Assembly: GCF_038397715.1 (NCBI RefSeq) | Contig: NZ_CP151633.1 | Span: 1,922,001-1,986,000, forward strand | Length of the DNA: 64,000 nucleotides | Direction: 5' to 3' | DNA from: Microbacterium sp. LWO14-1.2 | Lineage (GTDB): Bacteria; Actinomycetota; Actinomycetes; Actinomycetales; Microbacteriaceae | Part shown: positions 54,048-62,438 of the stretch, piece by piece | Numbering within the stretch: position 1 is the stretch's first letter | Layout: each line of letters begins with the position of its first letter | Notes under the pieces: model-generated | The model's input: only the letters and a program-made list of their open reading frames with translations | Databases searched by the model: none | What the model was told of the DNA's origin: nothing | Made by a program: the position numbers and the translations under genes

Positions 54048-55895
54048 TCACACGGTCAGGCGGCGACGCAGCAGCATCCCTGCTCCGAGGAGCAGCAGCA
54101 CTGCGGCGAGAGCGGCGAGACCCGTGGAGGAGGCGTCACCCGTCTGGGCGAGTCCCTGCGACGAGCCGGCGGCCGTCACGGCTCCGCTCGACGACAGCAC
54201 AGCTGCCGTCGTGGTCGGGGTCGTTCCGGGCGTGGTGCCGGGGTCGGTGCCAGGATCCGTTCCGGGGTCCGTTCCCGGGTCGGTGCCGGGGTCGGTTCCC
54301 GGGTCCGTTCCGGGGTCGGTGCCGGGACCGGTCACCGTACTGTCGCCTCCGACCGAGATGGCGTTGCCGCCGAGGGTGATCGGGAGGGTGATGGGCGCGG
54401 TGATCTGGGTTCCGCCGAGGATGCCGTCGTCACCGGTGGTCACGCCACCCGTGGTCGGGCCACCCGTCGTCGGGGCTCCGGTGGTGGAGCCACCGGTGAC
54501 CTCGCTGTCTCCGAGGACGGAGATCGCGTTGCCGGTGCCCGTCACCGGAGCGGTGACGGGAGCGGTGATCTGGGTTCCGCCGAGGACGCCGTCGTCACCG
54601 GAGGTGGTTCCTCCGGTCGAGGTGCCGCCGGTGGCCGGAGCGGCCGGAGCCGTTCCGCCCGCGACATCGCTGTCTCCGAGGACGGAGATGGCGTTGCCGG
54701 TCGCGGTCACGGGGGCCGTGACGGGAGCGGTCACCTGCGTGCCACTCGCGACACCGTCGTCGCCGTTCGTGGTCGCGCCCGTGGACGGAGCCGTCGAACC
54801 GACCGGAGCGGCCGGCGTGGAGCCGCCGTCGGTGGCGCTGTCGCCCAGGAGGGAGATCGCGTTGCCGGTGGCGGTCACTGGAGCCGTGACGGGAGCGGTC
54901 ACCTGCGTGCCGCCGAGGACGCTGTCGTCACCCGAGGTCGAGGCCTCGGTCGACGGAGTGCCCGAGCCGGCCGGAGCGGCCGGGGCCGTGCCGCCCTCGC
55001 TCGAGCTGTCGCCCAGGAGGGAGATGGCGTTGCCGCTGACGTTCACCGGGGCGGTGATGGGAGCGGTGACCTGGCTGCCGCCCAGGATGCCGTCGTCTCC
55101 GGTCGTGGTCGAACCCGTGGCGGGTGCGGAGGAACCGGCCGGAGCAGCCGGGGCCGTGCCGCCCTCGCTCGAGCTGTCGCCCAGGAGGGAGATGGCGTTG
55201 CCGCTGACGTTCACCGGGGCGGTGACGGGAGCGGTGACCTGCGTGCCGCTCGCGACGCCGTCGTCACCCGAGGTGCTCGGCGCTGCGGCATCCGACGTGC
55301 CGGACCCGGATGCCGGTGCCGCGGCGTCCTGTCCGGTGGAGGCGCTGTCGCCGAGGAGCGAGAGCGAGTTGCCGGTCACGGTGATCGGCACGTCGACGTC
55401 GAGCAGCGCCTGCGAACCCGAGAGCACGCCGTCGGCGCCGTTCGTGGTGACCGACGGGGTGGCGGCGGGGGCTGCCGGTGCGGGTGCGGGTGCTGCGGGA
55501 GCGCTCGACGAGTCGCCCAGGAGGCTGATGCCGTTGCCGCTCACCGTCACGGGGACGGTGACGGTGACGACCGCCTGGGTGCCCGACGCGACACCGTCCG
55601 CGCCGCTCGTCGCCGGAGCGGGAGCCGGAGCGGGAGCGGGTGCGGGAGCCGGGGCCGGAGCGGGTGCCGGTGCCGGGGCGGGCGCCGGAGCCGCCTGCGC
55701 GGAGGAATCTCCGAGCAGCGAGATCGCGTTGTCGACGATCGTGACGGGCACCGAGATGGGGGCGTCCGCCTGCGTTCCCGAGAGCAGTCCGTCTGCTCCC
55801 GAGGTGTCGGCCGCGTTGGCGGCCGTCGCGCCGAACAGGGTGACCCCGCCGGCGATGAGCGTGCCCCAGAGGGCCCGCTTGAGGATGGTGCGCAT
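54048..55895 (-). CDS. surface protein with nine chaplin-like repeats and LAxTG anchor
   Basis: 615 residues. A signal peptide (ends ATAANA, about residue 28) precedes nine repeats of about 35 residues with the pattern SGDDGVxSGTQVTAPVTAPV then NVSGNAISLLGDS. This resembles the ChpA-C (DUF320) chaplin domain (SG-Q-P-PV-GN-G), but the chaplin cysteines are absent. Linkers are Ala/Pro- or Gly/Ser/Ala-rich. After the ninth repeat come eight PGTD-type units, a Thr/Ser stretch, LAQTG (582-586), a helix and RRR, a class E sortase signal. Probably a wall-bound, surface-active or adhesive fibre protein. Confidence 0.85.
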   Translation of the reverse strand: MRTILKRALWGTLIAGGVTLFGATAANAADTSGADGLLSGTQADAPISVPVTIVDNAISLLGDSSAQAAPAPAPAPAPAPAPAPAPAPAPAPAPATSGADGVASGTQAVVTVTVPVTVSGNGISLLGDSSSAPAAPAPAPAAPAATPSVTTNGADGVLSGSQALLDVDVPITVTGNSLSLLGDSASTGQDAAAPASGSGTSDAAAPSTSGDDGVASGTQVTAPVTAPVNVSGNAISLLGDSSSEGGTAPAAPAGSSAPATGSTTTGDDGILGGSQVTAPITAPVNVSGNAISLLGDSSSEGGTAPAAPAGSGTPSTEASTSGDDSVLGGTQVTAPVTAPVTATGNAISLLGDSATDGGSTPAAPVGSTAPSTGATTNGDDGVASGTQVTAPVTAPVTATGNAISVLGDSDVAGGTAPAAPATGGTSTGGTTSGDDGVLGGTQITAPVTAPVTGTGNAISVLGDSEVTGGSTTGAPTTGGPTTGGVTTGDDGILGGTQITAPITLPITLGGNAISVGGDSTVTGPGTDPGTDPGTDPGTDPGTDPGTDPGTDPGTTPGTTPTTTAAVLSSSGAVTAAGSSQGLAQTGDASSTGLAALAAVLLLLGAGMLLRRRLTV

Positions 55896-56002
55896 GATGT
55901 CCTTCTCCTGACTGGAATTGGGTGTCCGATGTGGGTGCGCGCGAGGGTGAGTGCGCGCGCAGCACGGCATCTGTCGCTCACGAGGAGCGACCGGACCACC
56001 CG

Positions 56003-57004
56003 TCAGTCAGGAGAGACGTCGGTGTCGGCGACCAGCGACGTCGGCAGGACGTCGTCGGGTGCACCGGGGGTGCGCTCCACGGCACGGAGCGCGGGGAATC
56101 CCACGTCACTGAGACGCGCGTGGGAGAGACCGGAGGCGCCGCCGGAGCCGGCGGACGCGGGGATGGCGGGCGAACCGCCGTGCGAGGGAGACGGGGCCTT
56201 CTCCTCGTCGGATGCGGGCACACTCGTGGCCGGGGCAGCGGGGGTGGCTACCGGCTCGACTGCGGCGGTCGCGGGGTTCCCTGGTGTCGCGGCAGCGGGC
56301 GCACGGGTGCCCCGCGGGTGCGAGCTCGACACGGCGGATGCCGCGGAATCAGGGCGATCCGCAGCGATGCCCGACCCAGGATCGAGGGCGACGAGCACCG
56401 GCGGAAGCGTGTTCTCGACGACCCCGCCGACGACGGCAGTGGTCTCGTCGACGACGCCCACGACGTCGGTGAGCAGGGTGTTCACGCCCAGGCCGTCGAT
56501 GAGGCTGCCGACGATCGGCAGGGCCGAGACGGCATCCTGCACCGGGCGGACGATCTGCGAGACCGGAGCATCCTGCAGCAGGTCGGTGACCGGAGCCACG
56601 GCGGCCTGAGCGGTGTCGGTGACGGTCTCGACGACGGGTGCGGTCGCCGGTCCGACGACGGGAACGGCCGCGACGGTCTCGGTCACGGTCTCGACCACGG
56701 CCGGGGCCGCCTGCTGCACGGGCGCTGCCACATGGGTGACGACCGGAGCGACGACCTCGGTGACGACCGGAGCCACGACCTGGGTGACCACGGGCTGCGT
56801 GACAGCGGTCACGGTGCTGCCGACGGTGGAGACGGTCTGGCTCACGAGCGAGGAGACGCTGTCGAGAAGGGGGGCATCGGACTGCTCATCGGCGTGCGCG
56901 GAGGAGCCACCCGTGAGGATCGTGATCGCGGCCCACGCGACAGCGCCCACGCCACCCCACAGGACGGCGGCGGGTACGCCGCGTCGGGTCGCTTGAGCGT
57001 TCAC
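56003..57004 (-). CDS. secreted Val/Thr/Pro-rich protein upstream of the repeat surface protein
   Basis: 333 residues with an N-terminal membrane/signal segment (VLWGGVGAVAWAAITILTGG) ending near SSAHA. The mature part is a low-complexity, amphipathic Val/Thr/Ala chain (VTQPVVTQVVAPVVTEVVAP and relatives), then a Pro/Ala/Ser-rich tail. No anchor motif. GTG 57004 follows GGGGAGGG; ATG 57043 is the alternative. It is read in the same direction as the chaplin-like gene, 107 bp upstream of it, so the two may be co-expressed. Function not recognised. Confidence 0.7.
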   Translation of the reverse strand: MNAQATRRGVPAAVLWGGVGAVAWAAITILTGGSSAHADEQSDAPLLDSVSSLVSQTVSTVGSTVTAVTQPVVTQVVAPVVTEVVAPVVTHVAAPVQQAAPAVVETVTETVAAVPVVGPATAPVVETVTDTAQAAVAPVTDLLQDAPVSQIVRPVQDAVSALPIVGSLIDGLGVNTLLTDVVGVVDETTAVVGGVVENTLPPVLVALDPGSGIAADRPDSAASAVSSSHPRGTRAPAAATPGNPATAAVEPVATPAAPATSVPASDEEKAPSPSHGGSPAIPASAGSGGASGLSHARLSDVGFPALRAVERTPGAPDDVLPTSLVADTDVSPD

Positions 57005-57063
57005 GTCGGCTTCCCTCCCCGAAAGACCTTCGTTCCGATGCATCCTGCGTTGATGTGGGGGCG

Positions 57064-57092
57064 ACGATACTCCCGGAATACCGGCTTGTCTA
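57064..57092 (-). promoter_or_regulatory. promoter of the secreted-protein gene
   Basis: On the minus strand, -35 TAGACA (57087-57092) and -10 TATCGT (57064-57069) have a 17-bp spacer. Transcription would begin near 57057, about 53 nt before GTG 57004. Confidence 0.55.
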
Positions 57093-57191
57093 GACCCCCG
57101 CGCGCGTGAATTGAACGATGGTTCACGGCGCATCAGCGAGGTCGCGGGCGGCCGACGCGCCCGGTGAAATCCCCGCTTGACTTTCCCCAGG

Positions 57192-57391
57192 TTCTACACA
57201 TCCCGCTCGCGATTCGATGAACCTTCAATGTTCACTTGAAGCACTTTCCCATCCACAGGGTGGGGAAAGGGTAAAGCCCCGATCAAACCGCAAAATAAAA
57301 CTCGCGCGACTAGTACTCCACCGGGTTATCCACACCCGTTCTGCACAGACACTCCGGACTTCTCCGCACGCTCTCCACATGGTTATCCACA
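57192..57391. promoter_or_regulatory. DnaA-box cluster upstream of dnaB
   Basis: Two perfect TTATCCACA boxes (57326-57334, 57383-57391) and two relaxed TTNTNCACA boxes: TTCTACACA (57192-57200) and TTCTGCACA (57339-57347), all on the plus strand. An A-rich patch lies just upstream of the first perfect box. Confidence 0.72.
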
Positions 57392-57546
57392 GCCCGTGTT
57401 GCGACCGGAAACACCCGCTCGTAGCGTGGTCCAGCGACCCGATGTCGGAGGCCTGTGATTTGCTGCGCAGATCGTCCTCCGGCCGGAATCAGAGCGCGAC
57501 GCGGTCGCGGCGCGCACCGGGGGACAGTCGCAGCGAAGGGAGCAGT

Positions 57547-58920
57547 GTGTCGATCGCCGACATCTCCGAGGAGCGCCTCGGGGGCCAGCGCAAGCCTGAG
57601 CGCACCCCGCCGCACGACCTGCTCGCCGAGCAGAGCGCGCTCGGCGGAATGCTGCTGTCGAAGGATGCCGTCGCCGATGTGATCGAGACGCTCAAGGGCG
57701 CCGACTTCTACATCCCCAAGCACGAGCTCATCTACGAGGCGATCCTCTCGCTCTACTCGCACGGCGAGCCCACCGACGTCGTGGCCGTCACCGACGAGCT
57801 CATCAAGACGGGCGAGCTGAGTCGCGCCGGCGGCGCCGACTACCTGCACACGCTGACCTCGATCGTCCCGACCGCGGCCAACGCCGGCTACTACGCGGGC
57901 ATCGTCTCGGAGCGCGCGATCCTGCGTCGTCTGGTCGACGCCGGCACGCGCATCGTGCAGCTCGGGTACGACGGTCAGGGCGATGCGACCGACATCGTGA
58001 ACAACGCCCAGGCGGAGATCTACTCGGTCACCGGGTCGGAGACGGCCGAGGACTACGTGCCGCTCACGGTGGCCGTCGACGCGGCGGTCGAGGAGATCGA
58101 GGCGGCCAACGGGCGCGACGGCTCGATGACCGGCATCCCCACCGGTTTCCGGGAGCTCGACGAGCTCACCAACGGCCTGCACGGCGGACAGATGATCGTC
58201 GTCGCCGCCCGACCCGCCATGGGAAAGTCCACCCTCGCCCTCGACTTCGCGCGCGCGGCCTCCATCGGCCACGACTACCCGTCGATCTTCTTCTCGCTCG
58301 AGATGGGCAAGAGCGAGATCGCCATGCGTCTGCTCAGTGCCGAGGGCGCGATCCCCCTGCAGAACATGCGCAAGGGAACGCTCGACCCGCGCGACTGGAC
58401 GACCGTCGCCTCGACCCGCGGGCGCATCAACGACGCTCCGCTCTACATCGACGACAGCCCGAACATGACGCTCGTCGAGATCCGCGCGAAGTGCCGGCGA
58501 CTCAAGCAGCGCGCCGGTCTGAAGATGGTCATCATCGACTACCTGCAGCTCATGACCTCGGGCAAGCGCGTCGAGTCGCGTCAGCAGGAGGTCTCGGAGT
58601 TCTCGCGAAGCCTCAAGCTCATCGCCAAGGAACTGCAGGTTCCCGTCATCGCCCTCTCGCAACTGAACCGTGGCCCCGAGCAGCGGCAGGACAAGAAGCC
58701 CGCGATCAGCGACCTGCGTGAGTCCGGCTCGATCGAGCAGGACGCCGACATGGTCATCCTGCTGCACCGCGACTCGGTCTACGACAAGGACGTGCGTCCG
58801 GGTGAGGCCGACCTGATCGTCGCGAAGCACCGCAACGGTCCGACCGCGACGATCACCGTCGCGTTCCAGGGTCACTACTCGCGCTTCGCCGACATGGCCC
58901 CGGGCGGCGACTTCAACTGA
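57547..58920 (+). CDS. dnaB: replicative DNA helicase DnaB
   Basis: 457 residues. The N-terminal primase-interacting domain (PPHDLLAEQSALGGMLLSKD) is followed by the RecA-like motor: Walker A ARPAMGKST near 220-228, SLEMGKSEIAMRLLSAEG, the Walker B region (MVIIDYLQLM) and the arginine-finger region (RESGSIEQDADMVILLHRD). I chose GTG 57547 behind AAGGGAG, which gives normal length; the frame stays open upstream to 57217 but that part crosses the DnaA boxes and lacks homology. No intein is present. Confidence 0.95.
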   Translation: MSIADISEERLGGQRKPERTPPHDLLAEQSALGGMLLSKDAVADVIETLKGADFYIPKHELIYEAILSLYSHGEPTDVVAVTDELIKTGELSRAGGADYLHTLTSIVPTAANAGYYAGIVSERAILRRLVDAGTRIVQLGYDGQGDATDIVNNAQAEIYSVTGSETAEDYVPLTVAVDAAVEEIEAANGRDGSMTGIPTGFRELDELTNGLHGGQMIVVAARPAMGKSTLALDFARAASIGHDYPSIFFSLEMGKSEIAMRLLSAEGAIPLQNMRKGTLDPRDWTTVASTRGRINDAPLYIDDSPNMTLVEIRAKCRRLKQRAGLKMVIIDYLQLMTSGKRVESRQQEVSEFSRSLKLIAKELQVPVIALSQLNRGPEQRQDKKPAISDLRESGSIEQDADMVILLHRDSVYDKDVRPGEADLIVAKHRNGPTATITVAFQGHYSRFADMAPGGDFN

Positions 58921-58930
58921 GTCGTCGTGA

Positions 58931-58950
58931 CCGCCGCGCTTTCGCGGCGG
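58931..58950. terminator. bidirectional terminator between dnaB and an SDR gene
   Basis: CCGCCGCG-CTTT-CGCGGCGG, flanked by GTGA/TCAC that extends the stem, between convergent genes; it abuts the SDR stop codon. Confidence 0.75.
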
Positions 58951-58953
58951 CCG

Positions 58954-59901
58954 TCACCGCAGCGCAGGCACCGGGATGGTCACGCCCGCGAGGTCTTCCA
59001 GCTGCGCCCAGACCGATGCCGCCGCCTCGGGGTCGGGGTCGTGCGTGCGCGCGAGCGGAGTGATGCGGATCGGCTGCCCGCGCAACGCCCCGGTGGGCGA
59101 GTAGTACTCCCCGCCCTCGGCCTGCGGATCGGTGAGGGCGCGGACCGAGGACCACGCAGCCGTGTCCTTGCCCTGCGCCCACGGCGTGTACGGATTGCGC
59201 TGGTACGGCGTCGTGGAGTCGCGGATGCCGGCGCGCTCGGGGGTCTTCGCATCGACGCCGACGCCGGGGCGGGCGACGAGTGATTGGACGGGCACCTCGT
59301 TCGCACGCAGTCGTCGGTCGAGCTCGAAGGCGAACACCTCGGTCACGGTCTTGGCCTTCGTGTACGCGCTGATCGCCAGTCGCGGGACGCGGGCGGGGTC
59401 GGACACATCGGCCGGGAAACGGCTGACGAATCCGGTGGACGTGTGCACGATGCGGCCGGTGGCGGCGTGTGCCTCGGCCGAGGAGACGAGAGCGGGCAGG
59501 ATGCCGGCGAGCAGCCGCACGGTCGACACGACGTGGGTGCCGAGGAGCAGCGGGAGCCCGTCCTGGGTCGTCGCGCCCCGGGCCTTCGTCAGCGTCATGG
59601 CGCCGCCGTTGAGCAGCAGTCCGTCGAGGCGGGGGAGAGAGCGCAGGGTGTCGGCCGCGCGGTCGATCGATTCGAGAGAGGCGAGGTCGACGACGACGCT
59701 CCGCACGGACGCGCCGGGCACCTGGTCGCGGATCGACGCCGCGGCGCGCTCCAGTTTGGAGGCGGAGCGTGAGGCGAGCACGACGTCTGCGCCGGCGCCG
59801 GCGAGCTGCTCGGCGGCGAAGTAGCCGATGCCGGCCGTGGCACCCGTGACGACGAGGGTGCGACCGTTCTGGTCGGGAAGGTGGGCGGGGTTCCAGGTCA
59901 C
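58954..59901 (-). CDS. short-chain dehydrogenase/reductase
   Basis: 315 residues. Cofactor motif TGATAGIG near residues 19-26, LLLNGGA in place of NNAG, a TSTGF serine strand and the catalytic SAYTKAK. It resembles the retinol-dehydrogenase/WW-oxidoreductase-like SDRs. The substrate is unknown. GTG 59901 starts it. Divergent from a TetR gene with two operator-like repeats between them, so the TetR likely represses it. Confidence 0.87.
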   Translation of the reverse strand: MTWNPAHLPDQNGRTLVVTGATAGIGYFAAEQLAGAGADVVLASRSASKLERAAASIRDQVPGASVRSVVVDLASLESIDRAADTLRSLPRLDGLLLNGGAMTLTKARGATTQDGLPLLLGTHVVSTVRLLAGILPALVSSAEAHAATGRIVHTSTGFVSRFPADVSDPARVPRLAISAYTKAKTVTEVFAFELDRRLRANEVPVQSLVARPGVGVDAKTPERAGIRDSTTPYQRNPYTPWAQGKDTAAWSSVRALTDPQAEGGEYYSPTGALRGQPIRITPLARTHDPDPEAAASVWAQLEDLAGVTIPVPALR

Positions 59902-59921
59902 GGGGGATCCTTCGAGTCAAT

Positions 59922-59975
59922 CGGATGAGTTATCCGCTTGAACATAGCACAAACGGATTCACTATCCGCTTGAAC
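59922..59975. promoter_or_regulatory. two tandem TetR operators
   Basis: CGGATGAGTTATCCG (59922-59936) and CGGATTCACTATCCG (59954-59968), each an inverted repeat with a 5-bp spacer and each followed by CTTGAAC. They are 32 bp, three helical turns, apart in the 89-bp divergent region. Confidence 0.78.
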
Positions 59976-59990
59976 TGCTAGACTTTTCTC

Positions 59991-60530
59991 ATGCGACAGG
60001 TGCGGGCGGATGCGGTGCGCAGCCGCCAGCGGATCCTCGATGTCGCTCGCGAGCATCCGCGCAGCTCTCTGAGCCTGAACGCCATCGCCCGAGACGCCGG
60101 GCTCGGTGTCGGGACCGTCTACCGCCACTTTCCGACCGTGCATGCGCTCGTCGAGGCGCTCTCCGTCGAGACGCTGGAGCGCATGGTCGAGATCGCGCGC
60201 GCCGCCTCCGCGCAGGACGACACCCGCTCCGCTCTCGCGACCTTCCTGGAGAACGCCCTCGCCCTGCAGCTGGAAGACGGCGGACTGCAGGCCGTCCTGC
60301 TCTCGCCCGACGACGAGGAAGACGACGTGCGGGCTCTCAAGGTCGAGATCTTCGAGTCGTTCGAGGCCGTGCTCGACCGAGCGCGCCGCGAGCGGCTGGT
60401 GCGCGACGACCTCACCATCGTCCAGCTCGAGCACCTCATCTGCGGTGTCGAGCACGCCGTCCGCCTCGGCGACCACGGCGACCGTCGCCTGTTCCTCGAC
60501 GTCCTCCTCGGCGGCATCCGACCTGAGTGA
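59991..60530 (+). CDS. TetR/AcrR-family regulator of the SDR gene
   Basis: 179 residues. Helix-turn-helix LSLNAIARDAGLGVGTVYRH near 28-47; the C-terminal part is acidic (LLSPDDEEDDVRALKVEIFE). ATG 59991 lies 16 bp after the second operator, so it can repress both itself and the divergent SDR. Ligand unknown. Confidence 0.9.
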   Translation: MRQVRADAVRSRQRILDVAREHPRSSLSLNAIARDAGLGVGTVYRHFPTVHALVEALSVETLERMVEIARAASAQDDTRSALATFLENALALQLEDGGLQAVLLSPDDEEDDVRALKVEIFESFEAVLDRARRERLVRDDLTIVQLEHLICGVEHAVRLGDHGDRRLFLDVLLGGIRPE

Positions 60531-60633
60531 CTCCCGCTTTCCGAGTGGCGCCCGCCGCTGCTCCTGGGTCGAAGCGACCTCCTGCGTTCTGCGAGACTCG
60601 TGGGATCACGACTCTGTTGGGGAGGACAGACTC

Positions 60634-62178
60634 ATGAGCACACCGATCGACAGCGCCGTCCTGCGTTCGCTGCAGGACGCGCGTGAGGCGGAGGACTGGG
60701 ATACAGTCCTCGTGCTGCTCCGAGACGAGTGGAGCGCCCTCGTGCAGGACGCTCCGCAGGCGGTGATCGACGTCATCCGCGCACTGCCGCCGGACGTGCT
60801 GGCGCAGAACTCGCGGCTCCGCCTCGCCGAGCAGTATCTGCGGCGCACCTTCGACGGCCAACCGGAGGGGCGCGCGTACACCGACATCATCTCCGACGAC
60901 CCGGCCGCTGCGCCGCTCGACCGTCTGGCCGCGCTGACGGGACGCATCGCCGTCGCCCGCGGGGCGGGTCGTCATCGGGATGCCGTCAGGGCCACCCAAT
61001 CCGCGGTGTCGATGCTGCGCAGCATCCCCGTCGAGGTGATCCCGACGTTCGCCAACGCCCTCCCCGAGTTCCACTACCACTGGGGCGTCGCGTTCCTGCT
61101 CGTGAGCCGGTTCGACGATGCTCTCGAGCAGTTCGCGCAGAGCCACGACTGGTCCGTGTCGGTCGGCAATCGGATGGTGGACTCCCGCTCGGTCGGCGCC
61201 GCGTCGCTGATCCACGCCCTGCACGGTCGCGGTCGGGACGCCGCGGAGTGGCTCGGCAGGATGCCGGAGATCCCCGAGGGCGCCTGGTGGGCGGATGACG
61301 CCGTCACTCCCGCGCGACTGGCGGAAGCCATCCTCCACACCGAGCGCCTGGAACCCGACGCCGCCCGTGTCGTGCTCTCCGGCGTCGACATCCGTCTCGC
61401 TCCGGACTACTGGGGGCCGTATTTCGCGCTCCGCGCCTTCCTGACGCCCGACGACCCCGGCGACGCGCAGGCGCTGCTGTCGGAGTTCGACGCGTTCGTC
61501 GGCGGGCTCGCCCCGGAGTATGCGAACGTCCCGCTCAACGCCGAGTACTCGAGCATCGTGCGGTACCTGCTCCTGCAGATCCTGCATCAGCCGCAGCGAG
61601 CGTCTCGGGCGCTCGGGGATCTGCCGGTCGACACCGCGTCGAGCGTCGTGCGGCAGACCGGCGCGACACTGCACGCCTTCCGGCTGTTCGCCCTCGACCG
61701 GGGTGCGGAGGCGCGCGCGGTCGTCGCACCCCTGCTGCAGGCCTCGAGTGCGCACCCGCGCGTGCTCGTCCCCTCGCTGCTGATCGCTGCTGACACCGAC
61801 GTCGTCGACCAGCGCGACGAACTGCTGCGCCGCGCGGCGGCGCTGGCGAGCTGGAATCGCTGCCACGCGGCCCTCGCCCTCGGATCGGCGAAGACCCGGC
61901 AGCGCCTCGCCGAGCTCGTGGACGAACGCGGCGACCACGACATCGCCGACAGGTTGCGCGCCGTCGTCGACAACGCAGCGATCGCGGGCACCGACGCTCT
62001 GACGAGACGCGAGAACGCGGTCGTGCGCGCTGCGGTCGCCGGTCGGTCGAACGTCGAGATCGCCGCCGACCACCACGTCAGCGTCAACACCGTGAAGACC
62101 CACCTGCGCACGGCGTATCGCAAGCTCGGGGTGTCGAACAGGGCCCAACTGCAGCAGCTGTTCCAACTCGGGCGCTGA
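60634..62178 (+). CDS. LuxR-family regulator with helical repeat region
   Basis: 514 residues. The first 430 are helical, TPR-like repeats (e.g. HYHWGVAFLLVSRFDDALEQ), without a Walker A, so this is not a full MalT/LAL-type ATPase. The C-terminal LuxR helix-turn-helix is clear: LTRRENAVVRAAVAGRSNVE, then IAADHHVSVNTVKTHLRTAY, ending RKLGVSNRAQLQQLF. ATG 60634 follows GGGGAGGA. It sits 261 bp upstream of the surface-protein gene and may control it. Confidence 0.86.
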   Translation: MSTPIDSAVLRSLQDAREAEDWDTVLVLLRDEWSALVQDAPQAVIDVIRALPPDVLAQNSRLRLAEQYLRRTFDGQPEGRAYTDIISDDPAAAPLDRLAALTGRIAVARGAGRHRDAVRATQSAVSMLRSIPVEVIPTFANALPEFHYHWGVAFLLVSRFDDALEQFAQSHDWSVSVGNRMVDSRSVGAASLIHALHGRGRDAAEWLGRMPEIPEGAWWADDAVTPARLAEAILHTERLEPDAARVVLSGVDIRLAPDYWGPYFALRAFLTPDDPGDAQALLSEFDAFVGGLAPEYANVPLNAEYSSIVRYLLLQILHQPQRASRALGDLPVDTASSVVRQTGATLHAFRLFALDRGAEARAVVAPLLQASSAHPRVLVPSLLIAADTDVVDQRDELLRRAAALASWNRCHAALALGSAKTRQRLAELVDERGDHDIADRLRAVVDNAAIAGTDALTRRENAVVRAAVAGRSNVEIAADHHVSVNTVKTHLRTAYRKLGVSNRAQLQQLFQLGR

Positions 62179-62205
62179 TCCGCGCCGTCTGCCGTCCGCC
62201 GCTCT

Positions 62206-62241
62206 TCCGACCCAGGGGTGATATATCGGTCGGAGGGGTGA
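62206..62241. promoter_or_regulatory. repeat-containing region upstream of the surface-protein gene
   Basis: AGGGGTGA occurs at 62214-62221 and 62234-62241, 20 bp (two turns) apart, as a direct repeat. TCCGACC/GGTCGGA (62206-62212 with 62228-62234) overlaps it and could form a hairpin after the LuxR gene. Confidence 0.45.
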
Positions 62242-62438
62242 ATTCGCTTCCTGTGCCTGAGCTGAATGCCCGCCCCGCTGAAAGACTCCCCCTGGACTCG
62301 GTCGCGCAGTTGCACCCGCGAACCGATCCGCAGTCATCGCGGCGTTGTGGAGCCGCGCTCATCGGTGCGAGCGGCGCACCCGAACGACAGCGCCGCATGC
62401 ACACAGGGTCTGCCCCACGGGTAGACGGGGAGGGAGTC

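Larger units (their letters stand above)
57005..57546. other. 542-bp divergent control region between a secreted-protein gene and dnaB
   Basis: No gene fits. The left end holds the minus-strand promoter at 57064-57092; the centre is unusually A/T-rich for this genome (CAAAATAAAACT at 57291-57302); the right half holds the DnaA-box cluster, and AAGGGAG at 57537-57543 is the dnaB ribosome site. CTTTCCC/GGGAAAG (57244-57250 with 57263-57269) can form a hairpin. Confidence 0.65.

Noticed and set aside
53707..55911. 734-codon frame antisense to the chaplin-like protein
   Set aside because: The Val/Pro/Ser repeats are the mirror of the repeat gene; the real frame has a signal peptide and sortase signal.
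57192..57391. Chromosomal origin of replication
   Set aside because: Only four boxes, and the yidC-parB gene order places oriC left of the window; a regulatory DnaA cluster is more likely.
57217..57546. N-terminal extension of dnaB to ATG 57217
   Set aside because: The extra 110 codons cross DnaA boxes, have no homology and would exceed normal DnaB length; GTG 57547 has a good ribosome site.
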